Assembly (NCBI GenBank): GCA_017883045.1
Contig: JADGOJ010000006.1
Location: 1-46,976 of the forward strand
DNA: 46,976 nt
Direction of reading: 5' to 3'
Origin: Acidimicrobiales bacterium
GTDB lineage: Bacteria > Actinomycetota > Acidimicrobiia > Acidimicrobiales > RAAP-2
Shown one piece after another: positions 7,898 through 16,551 of the stretch (the stretch's first letter is position 1; each line of letters starts with the position of its first letter). The position numbers were made by a program, and so were the translations under genes. The notes under the pieces are model-generated. The model saw only the letters and a list, made by a program, of their open reading frames with translations, searched no databases and was not told the origin of the DNA.

Positions 7898-8770
7898 ATG
7901 GTCAGGGTGGATGTCGCGACCATCAACTTCAAGGGCTTCGAAGGATTGAACCTCGTTGCCGACGTGCGCGGGGATCCCCAGGCGTGGCCCGTCCTCTTCC
8001 TGCACGGTGGGGGCCAGACCAGGCACGCCTGGGGCAAGACCGCCGAGACCGTGGCCTCCGAGGGTTGGCGATCGGTCACGCTCGATCTGCGCGGCCACGG
8101 CGACAGCGACTGGGCGGAGAACGGCGACTACTCGTTCACCGCGTTCGGCGCGGACTGCATCGCGGTCGCCGACCAGTTGGGGCACCCGCCGGTGCTGGTG
8201 GGTGCGTCACTCGGTGGCATGTCGGCGATGCTCGCCGAGGGCACCAGTGACCGGACCGTCTCGTGCGGTCTGGTCCTGGTCGACATCGCGCCCAAGACCA
8301 ATCCCGATGGAGTGCAGCGCGTGCGTCGATTCATGGAGTCCGGCGTCGACGGCTTCGACTCACTGGAGGAGGCGGCGGCGGCGATCGCGGCGTACACCCC
8401 CCAGCGGGTCCGCCCGGTGAACCCCGCGGGCCTGATGAAGGTGCTCCGCGAGCGCGATGGTCGTTGGTACTGGCACTGGGACCCCAAACTGCTGAACCTG
8501 GGTCGGACCGAGGTGCTGCCGCGGGAGTACGGCGGGCTGCTCGACGTGGCGATGGAGAACATCCACGTTCCCACCATGCTGGTTCGAGGACTCTTGAGTG
8601 ACGTCATTACCCAAGACGGGGTCGATGACTTGCTCGCCCGCAAGCCCGACGTCGACGTCGTCGAGATCAAGGGCGCCGCTCACATGATCGCCGGCGACCA
8701 GAATGACGCGTTCTCCGCGGCGGTCGTCACGTTCCTCCGGGAGCGCATTCGCCCGACGATCGGTTCCTAG
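7898..8770 (+). CDS. Alpha/beta hydrolase
   Basis: The 290-residue protein has the oxyanion-hole motif LFLHGGGQ, then LDLRGHGDS, the nucleophile elbow GASLGG (Ser in G-x-S-x-G), an acid-bearing region around RGLLSDVIT, and the late catalytic His in IKGAAHMIAGDQ. This is the usual hydrolase order and length. It resembles C-C bond and ester hydrolases that act on CoA-free acids or lactones. In steroid degraders such enzymes include the meta-cleavage product hydrolase HsaD, but I see no specific reason to call it that. I chose the ATG at 7898; an in-frame TTG at 7871 is weaker. TATGCA at 7889-7894 could be a -10 for a nearly leaderless start. It is divergent from the SnoaL-like gene. Confidence 0.85.
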   Translation: MVRVDVATINFKGFEGLNLVADVRGDPQAWPVLFLHGGGQTRHAWGKTAETVASEGWRSVTLDLRGHGDSDWAENGDYSFTAFGADCIAVADQLGHPPVLVGASLGGMSAMLAEGTSDRTVSCGLVLVDIAPKTNPDGVQRVRRFMESGVDGFDSLEEAAAAIAAYTPQRVRPVNPAGLMKVLRERDGRWYWHWDPKLLNLGRTEVLPREYGGLLDVAMENIHVPTMLVRGLLSDVITQDGVDDLLARKPDVDVVEIKGAAHMIAGDQNDAFSAAVVTFLRERIRPTIGS

Positions 8771-8827
8771 GCTCGCCACTCAACCGATCATCTCGACACG
8801 CCGACGGTAGGTTCTGTGGCGACGTCG

Positions 8828-9613
8828 CTATCGCAACGCAGCACCGGGCGGTCGCGGCGCCGACGACGTGCCGTTCACCAACGCTCCCCCGTCAACCATG
8901 ATCTCGGCACCGGTCATGTAGCTCGACGCGTCGCTGGCGAGGAACAGCACGACCGCGGCGACCTCGGCCGGCTCGCCGTGGCGACCGAGCGGCAGACCGG
9001 CGAAACGATTCGCCTCGCCCGCGACCACGGGCGTCATCATCGAGGTGTTGATCGCGCCCGGAAGAATCGTGTTCACGCGGATGCCGAGCGGGCCCAGCTC
9101 GGTCGCCGCGGTCTTGGCCAACCCGCGGAGTCCCCACTTGGATGAGCCGTACGAGGCGTGGCCCGCCAGCCCGGCGGCGCCGGCGAGTGACGAGATGTTG
9201 ATGATCGAGCCGCCGCCACCCTCGTGCATGGGCCCGCTGACGGCTCGAATGCCGAGGAACGGGCCGATGAGATTCACCGAGAGCGTCCGCTCGAAGGTCT
9301 CCACGCTCTCCTCCAGCAGCGGCGTCGACGAGTGAATCCCCGCATTGTTGACCAGGATGTCGAGTCGTCCGCGGATTCTGAGCGCCGTCGCGACGACATC
9401 GTCCCAGTCCGCGGCGCTGGTCACGTCGTGTCGGACGAACGTGGCGGCGTCACCGATCTCGCGACACAGCGCCTGTCCCTCATCCTCGAGCAGGTCCGTC
9501 AGCACCACGAAGGCACCGGCCGACGACAGCGCCATCGCGTCAGCGGCCCCCTGTCCCCGTGCGGCGCCGGTGATGATGGCGACCCGCCCTTCCAGACTGC
9601 GTCCATCGGTCAT
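8828..9613 (-). CDS. SDR family oxidoreductase (3-alpha/20-beta-HSD-like)
   Basis: The 261-residue SDR has the glycine motif GAARGQG (Gln replaces the usual Ile), NNAGIH, the catalytic Ser in NISSLAG and Y/K in YGSSK. It ends in AEIMVDGGALVNGTSSA. The Gln variant is common in actinobacterial SDRs related to 3-alpha(20-beta)-hydroxysteroid dehydrogenase, which fits oxidation of a steroid or cyclic alcohol; this is inference from family resemblance. AAGGGGAA lies 6 bases before the ATG. It converges with the hydrolase, with 57 bases between stops and no obvious terminator hairpin. No KstR2-type site precedes it. Confidence 0.87.
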   Translation of the reverse strand: MTDGRSLEGRVAIITGAARGQGAADAMALSSAGAFVVLTDLLEDEGQALCREIGDAATFVRHDVTSAADWDDVVATALRIRGRLDILVNNAGIHSSTPLLEESVETFERTLSVNLIGPFLGIRAVSGPMHEGGGGSIINISSLAGAAGLAGHASYGSSKWGLRGLAKTAATELGPLGIRVNTILPGAINTSMMTPVVAGEANRFAGLPLGRHGEPAEVAAVVLFLASDASSYMTGAEIMVDGGALVNGTSSAPRPPGAALR

Positions 9614-9817
9614 CCGTTCCCCTTTCGTGCTCTCGTAGCGCGCGAGATCGGCGATCGGCGTTTCCCCGTCGATCGTACGCAGGAGGTGGAGGCGCCTCGA
9701 GGGACCGGCGACGCGACTGCCGCGGCGAGACCCGGCGCGCGGACCCCGCGCCCCACGACCAACTCCGCACCGCTGGCGCGAAGGGTGGCGGACGTAGGGG
9801 CCCGCTTCAACCCGGCG

Positions 9818-11005
9818 TCATTTCGAGAGCAGTACAGCCGACCCGTGACCAAAGAGTCCCTGGTTGACCGTGATGCCCACGCGGGCGCCCTCGACCTGTC
9901 GAGGTCCCGCGGCTCCTCTCAGCTGCCAGGTGACTTCACACACCTGGGCGATTGCCTGGGCGGGCACCGCTTCGCCGAAGCAGGCCAGTCCGCCTGAGGG
10001 GTTCACCGGCACCTTGCCACCCATCGAGGTGGCGCCGTCGCGAAGCAACTGCTCCGCGCCACCCGCCTCACACAAGCCGATGTCCTCATACCAGTCGAGT
10101 TCCAGCGCCGTCGATAGGTCGTAGACCTCAGCCAAGCTGAGTTCTTCGGGGCCGATGCCCGCTTCCTCGTACGCCGCGTGCGCGATCGAGGCCCGGAAAC
10201 TCATTGCGGGTGGCGACACCGCGACCGCTGAATCGGTCGCGATGTCGGGCATGTCGAGGGCCGTGTTCGGAAAGCGCGGCGTAACGGTGGAGACCGCTCG
10301 GATACGCACCGGATCCAGGGCCCGCTGGCGCGCGAAGCGCATCGAGGTCAGCACCACCGCGGCCGCCCCGTCCGAGGTCGCGCAGATGTCGAGCAGGCGA
10401 AGTGGATCAGCCACCACGGCCGACGCCTCCACCTCCTCGAGCGTCACCTGCTTGCGGTAGCGGGCATTGTCGTTGTGAAGGCCGTGCAGCGCGTTCTTCA
10501 CCTTCACTGCCGCGAAGTCGGCCGTGGTCGAGCCATAGAGATCCATCCGCCGCCGCGCGTAGAGGCCGAAGTACGTCGGATTAGTCGCACCGACCAAGCG
10601 GAACCGTAGCCAGTCCGGGTCGTCCCAGCGCTCACCGATGTTGGGCGCGAGGAAGCCCTTGGGCGTGGTGTCGGCACCCACCACCAGGGCCACGTCGCAC
10701 AGGCCGGCGAGAATCCTGGTCCGGGCGGCCTCGATGGCGGCCGATCCCGATGCGCACGCCGCGTAGCAGGTCGCCACCCGGCTTCCGTTCCACCCGAGGG
10801 CGCGCGCAAAGGTCGACCCGGCGACGTAGCCGCCGTACCCGTTTCGAACGGTCTCGCCACCCACGATGAATTCCACGTCATTCCATTCGACGCCGGCGTC
10901 CGCGAGTGCCGCCTGCGCGGCGATGACGCCGTATTCAACGAACGAGCGTCCCCACTTGCCCCAGGGATGCATGCCGACCCCGAGGACGGCGACGTCGTTA
11001 CTCAT
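9818..11005 (-). CDS. Ltp/SCPx-like thiolase-fold protein lacking the His motif
   Basis: The 395-residue protein belongs to the lipid-transfer-protein (SCP-x) thiolase group. It keeps the nucleophile-region Cys in CYAACASGSAAI and the family segment MGGKVPVNPSGGL. The GHPxGATG motif, which carries the active-site His of true thiolases, is replaced by ACFGEAVPAQA. The C-terminus reads NQGLFGHGSAVLL. In known systems Ltp proteins pair with DUF35 proteins as retro-aldolases for steroid side chains (Ltp2 with the ChsH2 DUF35 domain). Its start overlaps the DUF35 stop by 4 bases (ATGA), so the two are translationally coupled. I infer an aldolase or acyl-transfer role in side-chain removal under operator 3. 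Thiolysis is not excluded. Confidence 0.85.
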   Translation of the reverse strand: MSNDVAVLGVGMHPWGKWGRSFVEYGVIAAQAALADAGVEWNDVEFIVGGETVRNGYGGYVAGSTFARALGWNGSRVATCYAACASGSAAIEAARTRILAGLCDVALVVGADTTPKGFLAPNIGERWDDPDWLRFRLVGATNPTYFGLYARRRMDLYGSTTADFAAVKVKNALHGLHNDNARYRKQVTLEEVEASAVVADPLRLLDICATSDGAAAVVLTSMRFARQRALDPVRIRAVSTVTPRFPNTALDMPDIATDSAVAVSPPAMSFRASIAHAAYEEAGIGPEELSLAEVYDLSTALELDWYEDIGLCEAGGAEQLLRDGATSMGGKVPVNPSGGLACFGEAVPAQAIAQVCEVTWQLRGAAGPRQVEGARVGITVNQGLFGHGSAVLLSK

Positions 11006-11448
11006 GACCCGGACGCCTCTGAAGTCGGGCGCCATTTCCACACCACATACTGGGTGTCGTCTCGAACCTCGAGTGGCTCGAGCACCAGTTCCACCGAGCT
11101 TCCAACCTTCAGGTCGCCGGGGCCGAAACCGGTCGCCACCTGGCCGAGGACGACCAGCCGCTCCGCTTCGAGTTCAACAGCCGCGATGGCGAAAGGTTCA
11201 AAGGGGTCGGTGGTGGGTATGAAGGGCGGCGGTGGCTGGTAGTGCGCGTCGGTGCAGCTCCACACCGTTCCCGTTCGCGAGAGCGGGACACTCGAGAACT
11301 CTCTCGACGAGCACGAAGGGTTCGTGCAGAAGGTGGCGACCGGTGGAAAGACGATAGTGCCGCACTTGGTGCATCGCTGGCCGACCAACGCCGGCTCCTC
11401 GCCGATGGTGAACCACCCTTCAATGGCGGGCATGATTTGCTGTGACAT
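11002..11448 (-). CDS. DUF35 zinc-ribbon/OB-fold protein, partner of the Ltp-like thiolase
   Basis: The 148-residue protein has a rubredoxin-like zinc ribbon with C26, C29, C41 and C46 (CTKC...CTNPSC), then an OB-fold with FAIAAVELEAERLVVLGQV and the C-terminal YVVWKWRP. DUF35 proteins pair with thiolase-like enzymes and shape or gate the acyl-CoA site; the ChsH2-DUF35/Ltp2 complex is the best known steroid case. GAGGAG precedes the ATG. It is the first gene of a minus-strand pair and is divergent from ipdAB across operator 3, so it is probably induced together with ring opening. Confidence 0.85.
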   Translation of the reverse strand: MSQQIMPAIEGWFTIGEEPALVGQRCTKCGTIVFPPVATFCTNPSCSSREFSSVPLSRTGTVWSCTDAHYQPPPPFIPTTDPFEPFAIAAVELEAERLVVLGQVATGFGPGDLKVGSSVELVLEPLEVRDDTQYVVWKWRPTSEASGS

Positions 11449-11502
11449 AGACGCTCCTCAGGCAGTCGACACCGGATCCGCCGATTTCCAAAGATTCTAT
11501 CA

Positions 11503-11516
11503 AGCAAGCGCTTGAC
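11503..11516. promoter_or_regulatory. KstR2-type operator 3 (shared by DUF35/Ltp and ipdAB)
   Basis: The 14-mer AGCAAGCGCTTGAC has an intact core and differs from AnCAAGnnCTTGnT only at the last base. It sits between divergent units. TTGACA (11512-11517) overlaps it on the plus strand, TACAAT follows at 11521-11526, and a TAGAAT box faces the other way at about 11493-11498. One site could repress both promoters. Confidence 0.85.
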
Positions 11517-11609
11517 ACGCTACAATCCACTCATCGCCGAACGCGGGATCATACCGCCTCTCCATTCCCGGAGTGGTTACGGGAGCGCTAGTCGAAGGGG
11601 GGAGTGGAC

Positions 11610-12464
11610 GTGAAGGACAAGCGCATGACGGAAGGTGAGGTCGTCGCACGCCTCGAATCAGGCATGACGATCGGCATCGGCGGATGGGGGAGCCGGCGCA
11701 AGCCCATGTCCATCATCCGCGAGATCATTCGATCACCACTCACCGACCTCACGATCGTCAGTTACGCCGGTCCGGATCTCGGTCTGCTCTGCGCCGCGGG
11801 CAAGGTCCGTAGGGCGGTGTACGCCTTCGCGTCACTCGACTCGATCGCCCTCGAGCCCCACTTCCGGCTGGCCCGCCAGATGGGGCTCGTCGAGGACGAA
11901 CCCTACGACGAGGGGATGTTGATGCTCGGGCTGCAGGCCGCGGCGTGGCACGTCCCGTTCCTCCCGACCCGGGTGGGCCTGGGTTCGGATCTGCTCAGGT
12001 TGAACAGTCGTCTGCAAATGGTGCAGTCCCCCTACGACGACGGCCAGGAGTTCGTTGCGGCGCCAGCGCTCACACTCGACGCGGTGATCTGCCACCTCAA
12101 TCGGGCCGACGCGGGTGGCAACGCGACGTTCCTCGGCCCGGACCTGTATTTCGACGATCTCTTCCTGCGAGCGGCCGACGTCAACCGGTTCATCTCCGTT
12201 GACAAGGTCGTGCCGACGGCTGATCTGGTCACCGAGGCGGGCAACGAGCAGCGGCTCCGAATCAGCCGGCTGATGGTCGACGGCGTGGTGGAAAGGCCCG
12301 GCGGCGCCCACTTCACCGACAACGCCCCAGAACACGGCCGCGACGAGGCCTTCCAGGCCATGTACGCCGGATCCGCGAAGTCCCCCGAGGCGTTTGCCAG
12401 GTTTCGAGACGAGTGGCTCGACGTGTCAGAAGATGAGTACCAGCAGAAGGTGGCGGCCCGGTGA
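11610..12464 (+). CDS. ipdA: IpdA, alpha subunit of the ring-C opening hydrolase IpdAB
   Basis: IpdA has the class I CoA-transferase fold but, with IpdB, hydrolyses a carbon-carbon bond of COCHEA-CoA and so opens the last steroid ring. The 284-residue product matches my memory of mycobacterial IpdA almost motif for motif: VKDKR, SGMTIGIGGWGSRRKPM, GPDLGLLCAAGKV, DEGMLMLGLQAAA, YFDDLFLRAA and VERPGGAHFT. I chose GTG 11610 over GTG 11604 because GGGGGGAG (11596-11603) is then 6 bases away and the N-terminus lines up with the family. ipdB follows after 60 bases. The operon continues through a CoA transferase and carboxylase subunits. Regulation is through operator 3. Confidence 0.95.
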   Translation: MKDKRMTEGEVVARLESGMTIGIGGWGSRRKPMSIIREIIRSPLTDLTIVSYAGPDLGLLCAAGKVRRAVYAFASLDSIALEPHFRLARQMGLVEDEPYDEGMLMLGLQAAAWHVPFLPTRVGLGSDLLRLNSRLQMVQSPYDDGQEFVAAPALTLDAVICHLNRADAGGNATFLGPDLYFDDLFLRAADVNRFISVDKVVPTADLVTEAGNEQRLRISRLMVDGVVERPGGAHFTDNAPEHGRDEAFQAMYAGSAKSPEAFARFRDEWLDVSEDEYQQKVAAR

Positions 12465-12524
12465 TGATGACCCCGGCAACGCCAGGACGACCCATCGAAT
12501 CCACCGCCGAGAAGGGGGCAGTTC

Positions 12525-13310
12525 ATGGCTAACGCGCCCACCACCGGCGAGTTCACGAGGGCCGACGTGTGCGCAATCGCCCTGGCGGAGTGCTTCCGCA
12601 ACGATGGCGAGATTCTGGCCAACCCGATTGGGACCCTGCCGATGGTCGGCGGACGGCTCGCGCGCGCGACCTTCGAACCCGACCTGATGATGACCGACAG
12701 CGAGGCGCTGCTCATCACCAACGACCAGGCCTATTCGTGGGGTGACGCCAAGGTCATCGAGACCTACAACCCATACCGGACGATGTTCGACGTCGTGTAC
12801 TCGGGTCGCCGGCACGTCATCATGGGCGCCAGCCAGATCGACCGCTTCGGCAACCAGAACATCGCCGCCATCGGGCGAGACTACGCACACCCGAAGCGCC
12901 AACTCATTGGCTTCAGAGGGGCGCCGGGGAACACCGTCTACAACAAGACGAGCTACTGGATCCCCAATCACTCGACCCAGGTGTTCGTCGACCAGGTTGA
13001 CGTCGTTACCGGCGTCGGGTGGGATCGGGCGATCGCCGCGGGCCCGAGCGTGACCGACTTCTACAATCTGCACCGCGTCGTCACCAATCTCGCCGTCCTC
13101 GACTGGGAGACCCCCGATCATCGGATGCGCCTGCGCAGTGTCCATCCGGGAACGACGGTAGAGCAGGTGGTGGCCCTGACCGGGTTCGAACTCGTGGTGC
13201 CGGACAACGTTCCACAGAGCCGCACCCCGACGCCCGACGAGCTGACGATCCTTCGCCGGGTCATCGATCCGCAAGACCGCCGTCAGCGGGAAATCGCCAA
13301 CAACTCCTGA
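12525..13310 (+). CDS. ipdB: IpdB, beta subunit of the ring-C opening hydrolase IpdAB
   Basis: The 261-residue protein matches IpdB: RADVCAIALAECFRNDGEI at the N-terminus, GRRHVIMGASQIDRFGNQN in the middle, then RGAPGNTVYNKTSYWIPNH and VHPGTTVEQV. The C-terminus includes LTILRRVIDPQDRR, the same as the family end pattern I recall. With IpdA it forms the heteromeric hydrolase that acts on the monocyclic CoA thioester left after EchA20. AAGGGGGCAG lies just before the ATG. A CoA-transferase gene follows 32 bases after the stop. Loss of ipdAB in mycobacteria is known to cause toxic CoA-thioester accumulation. Confidence 0.95.
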   Translation: MANAPTTGEFTRADVCAIALAECFRNDGEILANPIGTLPMVGGRLARATFEPDLMMTDSEALLITNDQAYSWGDAKVIETYNPYRTMFDVVYSGRRHVIMGASQIDRFGNQNIAAIGRDYAHPKRQLIGFRGAPGNTVYNKTSYWIPNHSTQVFVDQVDVVTGVGWDRAIAAGPSVTDFYNLHRVVTNLAVLDWETPDHRMRLRSVHPGTTVEQVVALTGFELVVPDNVPQSRTPTPDELTILRRVIDPQDRRQREIANNS

Positions 13311-13342
13311 CGCCAACCGACCGGCGAGACAGGTGGAGGTGC

Positions 13343-14605
13343 ATGATGAATGTTGAATCGCCCGACGGGCCAGGTGGATCAGACGGGGACTTCGGGCGAC
13401 CCCTCGACGGCGTGAACGTACTGGCAATCGAGCAGCTCCAGGCGCTGCCGATAGCGACCCAGATGATGGTGCGCATGGGTGCCCGCGTCGTGAAGGTCGA
13501 ACCGATCGCCGGTGAGACGGGTCGTCAGGCGCTCCCCGCCATCACCGACAAGTCCGGCCGCAAGGCCGGCGCCACCTTTCTCCGGTACAACCTCGGCAAA
13601 CAGAGCGTGGCGGTCGATATCCGCACCGAGCGCGGTCGCGACCTGGTGCTGGCGCTCGTGCCGCACTTCGACGTAGTGTGCGAGAATCTGGGCCCGCATC
13701 GCGCCGACAAGTTGGGCATCGGCTACTCGGTGCTCGAGGCGATCAACCCCCGCGTGATCGTCGCCTCGCTCTCGGGCTTCGGCAACACCGGCAACTCGCC
13801 CTACCAGGAGTGGCCCGCCTTTGCAGCGGTCGCCGAGGCGATGTCGGGCATCTACGAGTACTCGCGTCGCCCGCACCAACTGCCGATCGTGAACCCGATG
13901 GGCGGCGTGGGTGACACCGGCACCGGCCTCTTCACCCTGATTGGCATCCTCGCCGCCCTGCGCCACCGCGACCTCATGGGACGCGGCCAGTTCGTCGACG
14001 TCTCGATGTTCGACTCGATGATCTCGTTCAGCGACCTGGTGCCGAATTTCTGGTCGCTGGGACTGAAGCGCGACCCCGATCAGGAGCTGCGCATTCCGAT
14101 GATCAATACCGCCTTCAAGGCGAGTGACGGGTGGTTCCTGATGTCGGTCTTTCGCCGGCACCAGTTCGAGCGCCTCGCGCATCTGTTGAACCGCGAAGAG
14201 TGGATCACCGATCCCCGGTTCGATGAACCCTGGGGCTGGGTCGACCACATGGCCACCGTCATCCGGCCGGCCGTGGAGGAATGGGCGTCGTCGCGAACCA
14301 AGATGGAGGCCGCCAGGACACTGGCCGAGGCCAAGATCGCAGCCGCACCCGGCAACTCGGCCACGGATCTGCTCGAGGACCCCCACGTCATCGAGCGGCA
14401 CATGCTGGTCCAAGTCCCCCGGACCGACGGTGTCGAGCAGCCCGTCCTGGTGGCGGGCAATCCGGTGAAGATGTCGCGCATGCCCGAACGACCCGACGGG
14501 GAGTTCCCCACCGTCGGTGAGCACACCGACGAGGTGTTGCACGAGCTGCTCGGCCTGGACGCCTCGGCACTCGCGTCATTGCGCCACGAGGGCGTGATTG
14601 CGTGA
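13343..14605 (+). CDS. CaiB/BaiF family (class III) CoA-transferase
   Basis: The 420-residue protein has the interlocked-fold signature GVNVLAIEQ...MGARVVKVEP, then NLGKQSVAVDI, CENLGPHRADKLGIGY and GRGQFVDVSMFDSMISF. The likely catalytic Asp is in MGGVGDTGTGLF. The His typical of alpha-methylacyl-CoA racemases (AGHDxNY) is absent: the same region reads EWPAFAAVAEAMSG. CoA transfer between acids is therefore more likely than racemisation. GGTGGAGGT precedes ATG 13343. It sits in the ipdAB operon, so I infer that it moves CoA to or from a diacid or HIP-like acid and could activate substrates without ATP. The donor and acceptor are unknown. Confidence 0.87.
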   Translation: MMNVESPDGPGGSDGDFGRPLDGVNVLAIEQLQALPIATQMMVRMGARVVKVEPIAGETGRQALPAITDKSGRKAGATFLRYNLGKQSVAVDIRTERGRDLVLALVPHFDVVCENLGPHRADKLGIGYSVLEAINPRVIVASLSGFGNTGNSPYQEWPAFAAVAEAMSGIYEYSRRPHQLPIVNPMGGVGDTGTGLFTLIGILAALRHRDLMGRGQFVDVSMFDSMISFSDLVPNFWSLGLKRDPDQELRIPMINTAFKASDGWFLMSVFRRHQFERLAHLLNREEWITDPRFDEPWGWVDHMATVIRPAVEEWASSRTKMEAARTLAEAKIAAAPGNSATDLLEDPHVIERHMLVQVPRTDGVEQPVLVAGNPVKMSRMPERPDGEFPTVGEHTDEVLHELLGLDASALASLRHEGVIA

Positions 14606-14676
14606 GGACCACAGCGCCCGACGTCGACCGACGTGCAGTGACCCGCAACCACAGAGACAGATAGAGAGCACCGTCC

Positions 14677-14916
14677 ATGGAACTGGTAGGGATTAGGGCT
14701 GAAACGGCCGGTAGCATCTGGAAGATCCTGGTGACCCTGGATGACCAGGTGGCAGTGGGGGATGTCGTGGCGATCCTCGAGTCGATGAAGATGGAGATAC
14801 CGATCGTCGCACCGATCGCGGGAAGGGTCACCGAGATCCTGGTCGCCGAGGGGTCGTCGGTATCGGGCAATCAGCTGGTCGCCATGCTGGAACAAGTGGA
14901 ACGGGACGTTCGCTGA
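14677..14916 (+). CDS. Stand-alone biotin carrier protein (biotin/lipoyl attachment domain)
   Basis: The 79-residue protein is a single biotinyl domain. The biotin acceptor is K38 in ESMKME, and the hairpin before it (GDVVAILE) and the mirror half (PIVAPIAGRVTEILV) are complete. Such carriers serve acyl-CoA carboxylases or decarboxylases. Its stop shares a base with the ATG of the carboxyltransferase (TGATG at 14914-14918), so the two are translationally coupled. No biotin carboxylase gene lies in this window, so the subunit must be supplied from elsewhere or the complex works as a transcarboxylase or decarboxylase. The gene follows ipdAB and the CoA transferase. Confidence 0.9.
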   Translation: MELVGIRAETAGSIWKILVTLDDQVAVGDVVAILESMKMEIPIVAPIAGRVTEILVAEGSSVSGNQLVAMLEQVERDVR

Positions 14917-16451
14917 TGGCCTGGTTGGATGATGTCGAGGAGATCGAGCGCCGTCGTGCGCGGGCGCTGGCGCTGGGCGGCGCCGAGCGCGTTCAGCGTC
15001 AACACGACGCGGGGCGACTCACCATTCGAGAGCGGATCGACGCCCTGCTCGATCCCGGATCGTTCGTGGAGATGGGAGCGCTCGCGGGTGAGGGCGATGG
15101 CGAGAAGTTCCTCCCCGCCGGCTACGTCGGCGGACTCGGGCGGATCGACGGTCGCGACATCGTGGTCGGCGGCGAGGACTTCACCGTTCGCGGCGGCTCC
15201 GAAAGGGACGGGCGCACCAAGGACCGGATGATTCTGGAGATCGCCAACGAGTTCAAGGTGCCCACGGTGCTGCTGCACGACGGCGCCGGGGGGAACATCG
15301 AGAACACGCTTCGCCGCGGCTACATGCAGATCCCCACGTGGTCAAACGACGGCCTGGAGGTGGACCTCCTGGCCACCGTGCCCGTGGTCGCTGGGGTCAT
15401 GGGCTCGGTCGCCGGCGGGCCGGCGACCCGCGCCATGCTCTCCCACTGGTCCGTCATGCCCAAGAAGTCCGCCCAGCTATTCATCGCCGGACCGCCCGTC
15501 GTGAAACGAGCAATCGGGCTCGACGTCACCAAGGACGAGCTCGGCAGTTCCGAGATGCAGGTGCACGCGAGCGGCGCCGTCGACAATGAGGGCGAGGACG
15601 AATACGACTGCTTCCGCCAGATGCGCGAGTTCCTCTCGTATATGCCGCGCAACGTCTGGGAGCTCCCCCCGCACCGGGAGCCCAACGACCGGCCCGATCG
15701 CAAGGAAGAGGCGCTGCTCAGCATCGTGCCGAAGAACCGCCGCCAGCCGTACGACATGAAGAGCCTCATCATGATGGTCGTGGACGACGGCATCATGTTC
15801 GAGATTCGGCCCCATCACGGACGGTGCCTGATCACCGCGCTCGCGAGACTCAATGGTCACGTCGTGGGCATCATGGCCAACAACCCAATGGTCAACGGCG
15901 GCGCCCTCGACGGGCCGGGCGCGGACAAGCAGGTTCACTTCATGGAGCTCTGCGACCAGTTCCGCATTCCGATCGTCTACTTCGTTGACTGCCCCGGCTT
16001 CCTGGTCGGCCCGGACGCGGAGCGCTCGGGCGCACTGCGCCGCGGCATGCGGGCCTTCTGGACCACCTTCAGCATCACGGTGCCGCTGATCCAGATCATC
16101 GTGCGCCGCTGCTACGGAGTCGGCAGCGTGACCTCCAGCAGGACCGACCACCTCAAGTTGCGTATCGCGTGGCCCTCAGGTGAGTTCGGCGGCATCCCGA
16201 TCGAGGGTGGTGTCGACGCGGCGTTCCGGCGCATCATCGAATCGGCGCCCGATCCCGTCGCCAAGCGCGTCGAGATCGAAGAACGGATCGGCCGACTTCG
16301 GTCGCCCCTGCTCGCGGCCGAAGCCTTCGGCGTGGAGAATATCATCGACCCCCGCGAGACACGGCCGCTGGTCATCCGGCTCTTGGAGATGGCGCAGCAG
16401 AAGCGGGGCTACTCGCTCGGAATCAAGTCCCGGCCGGGCGTCCGCCCCTAG
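14916..16451 (+). CDS. Acyl-CoA carboxylase carboxyltransferase (beta) subunit
   Basis: The 511-residue protein is a fused N/C carboxyltransferase of the propionyl/acetyl/methylcrotonyl-CoA carboxylase family. It has RLTIRERIDALLDPGSFVE, the first oxyanion region VLLHDGAGGNIE, GSVAGGPATRAML, and in the C-domain MVNGGALDGPGADKQVHF, DCPGFLVG, and GGVDAAFRR near the end. Substrate cannot be told from sequence. HIP degradation releases propionyl-CoA, so carboxylation to methylmalonyl-CoA is the simplest inference. A specialised methylcrotonyl- or geranyl-CoA-like activity is possible. It is last in the plus-strand operon that begins with ipdA and converges on echA20 with 100 bases between them. 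Confidence 0.9.
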   Translation: MAWLDDVEEIERRRARALALGGAERVQRQHDAGRLTIRERIDALLDPGSFVEMGALAGEGDGEKFLPAGYVGGLGRIDGRDIVVGGEDFTVRGGSERDGRTKDRMILEIANEFKVPTVLLHDGAGGNIENTLRRGYMQIPTWSNDGLEVDLLATVPVVAGVMGSVAGGPATRAMLSHWSVMPKKSAQLFIAGPPVVKRAIGLDVTKDELGSSEMQVHASGAVDNEGEDEYDCFRQMREFLSYMPRNVWELPPHREPNDRPDRKEEALLSIVPKNRRQPYDMKSLIMMVVDDGIMFEIRPHHGRCLITALARLNGHVVGIMANNPMVNGGALDGPGADKQVHFMELCDQFRIPIVYFVDCPGFLVGPDAERSGALRRGMRAFWTTFSITVPLIQIIVRRCYGVGSVTSSRTDHLKLRIAWPSGEFGGIPIEGGVDAAFRRIIESAPDPVAKRVEIEERIGRLRSPLLAAEAFGVENIIDPRETRPLVIRLLEMAQQKRGYSLGIKSRPGVRP

Positions 16452-16551
16452 GTGTACTCAGCCAACCCGGGCGAGCCACCGACGAGCTTCCGCGCGACGA
16501 AGCCCATCGATCCCGCCAGTATTGCCTTCCGCCTCGCGAGTGACGATGTCG

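Noticed and set aside
13379-14542. 387-codon minus-strand open frame opposite the CoA-transferase
   Set aside because: Shadow of a well supported gene; no recognisable protein.
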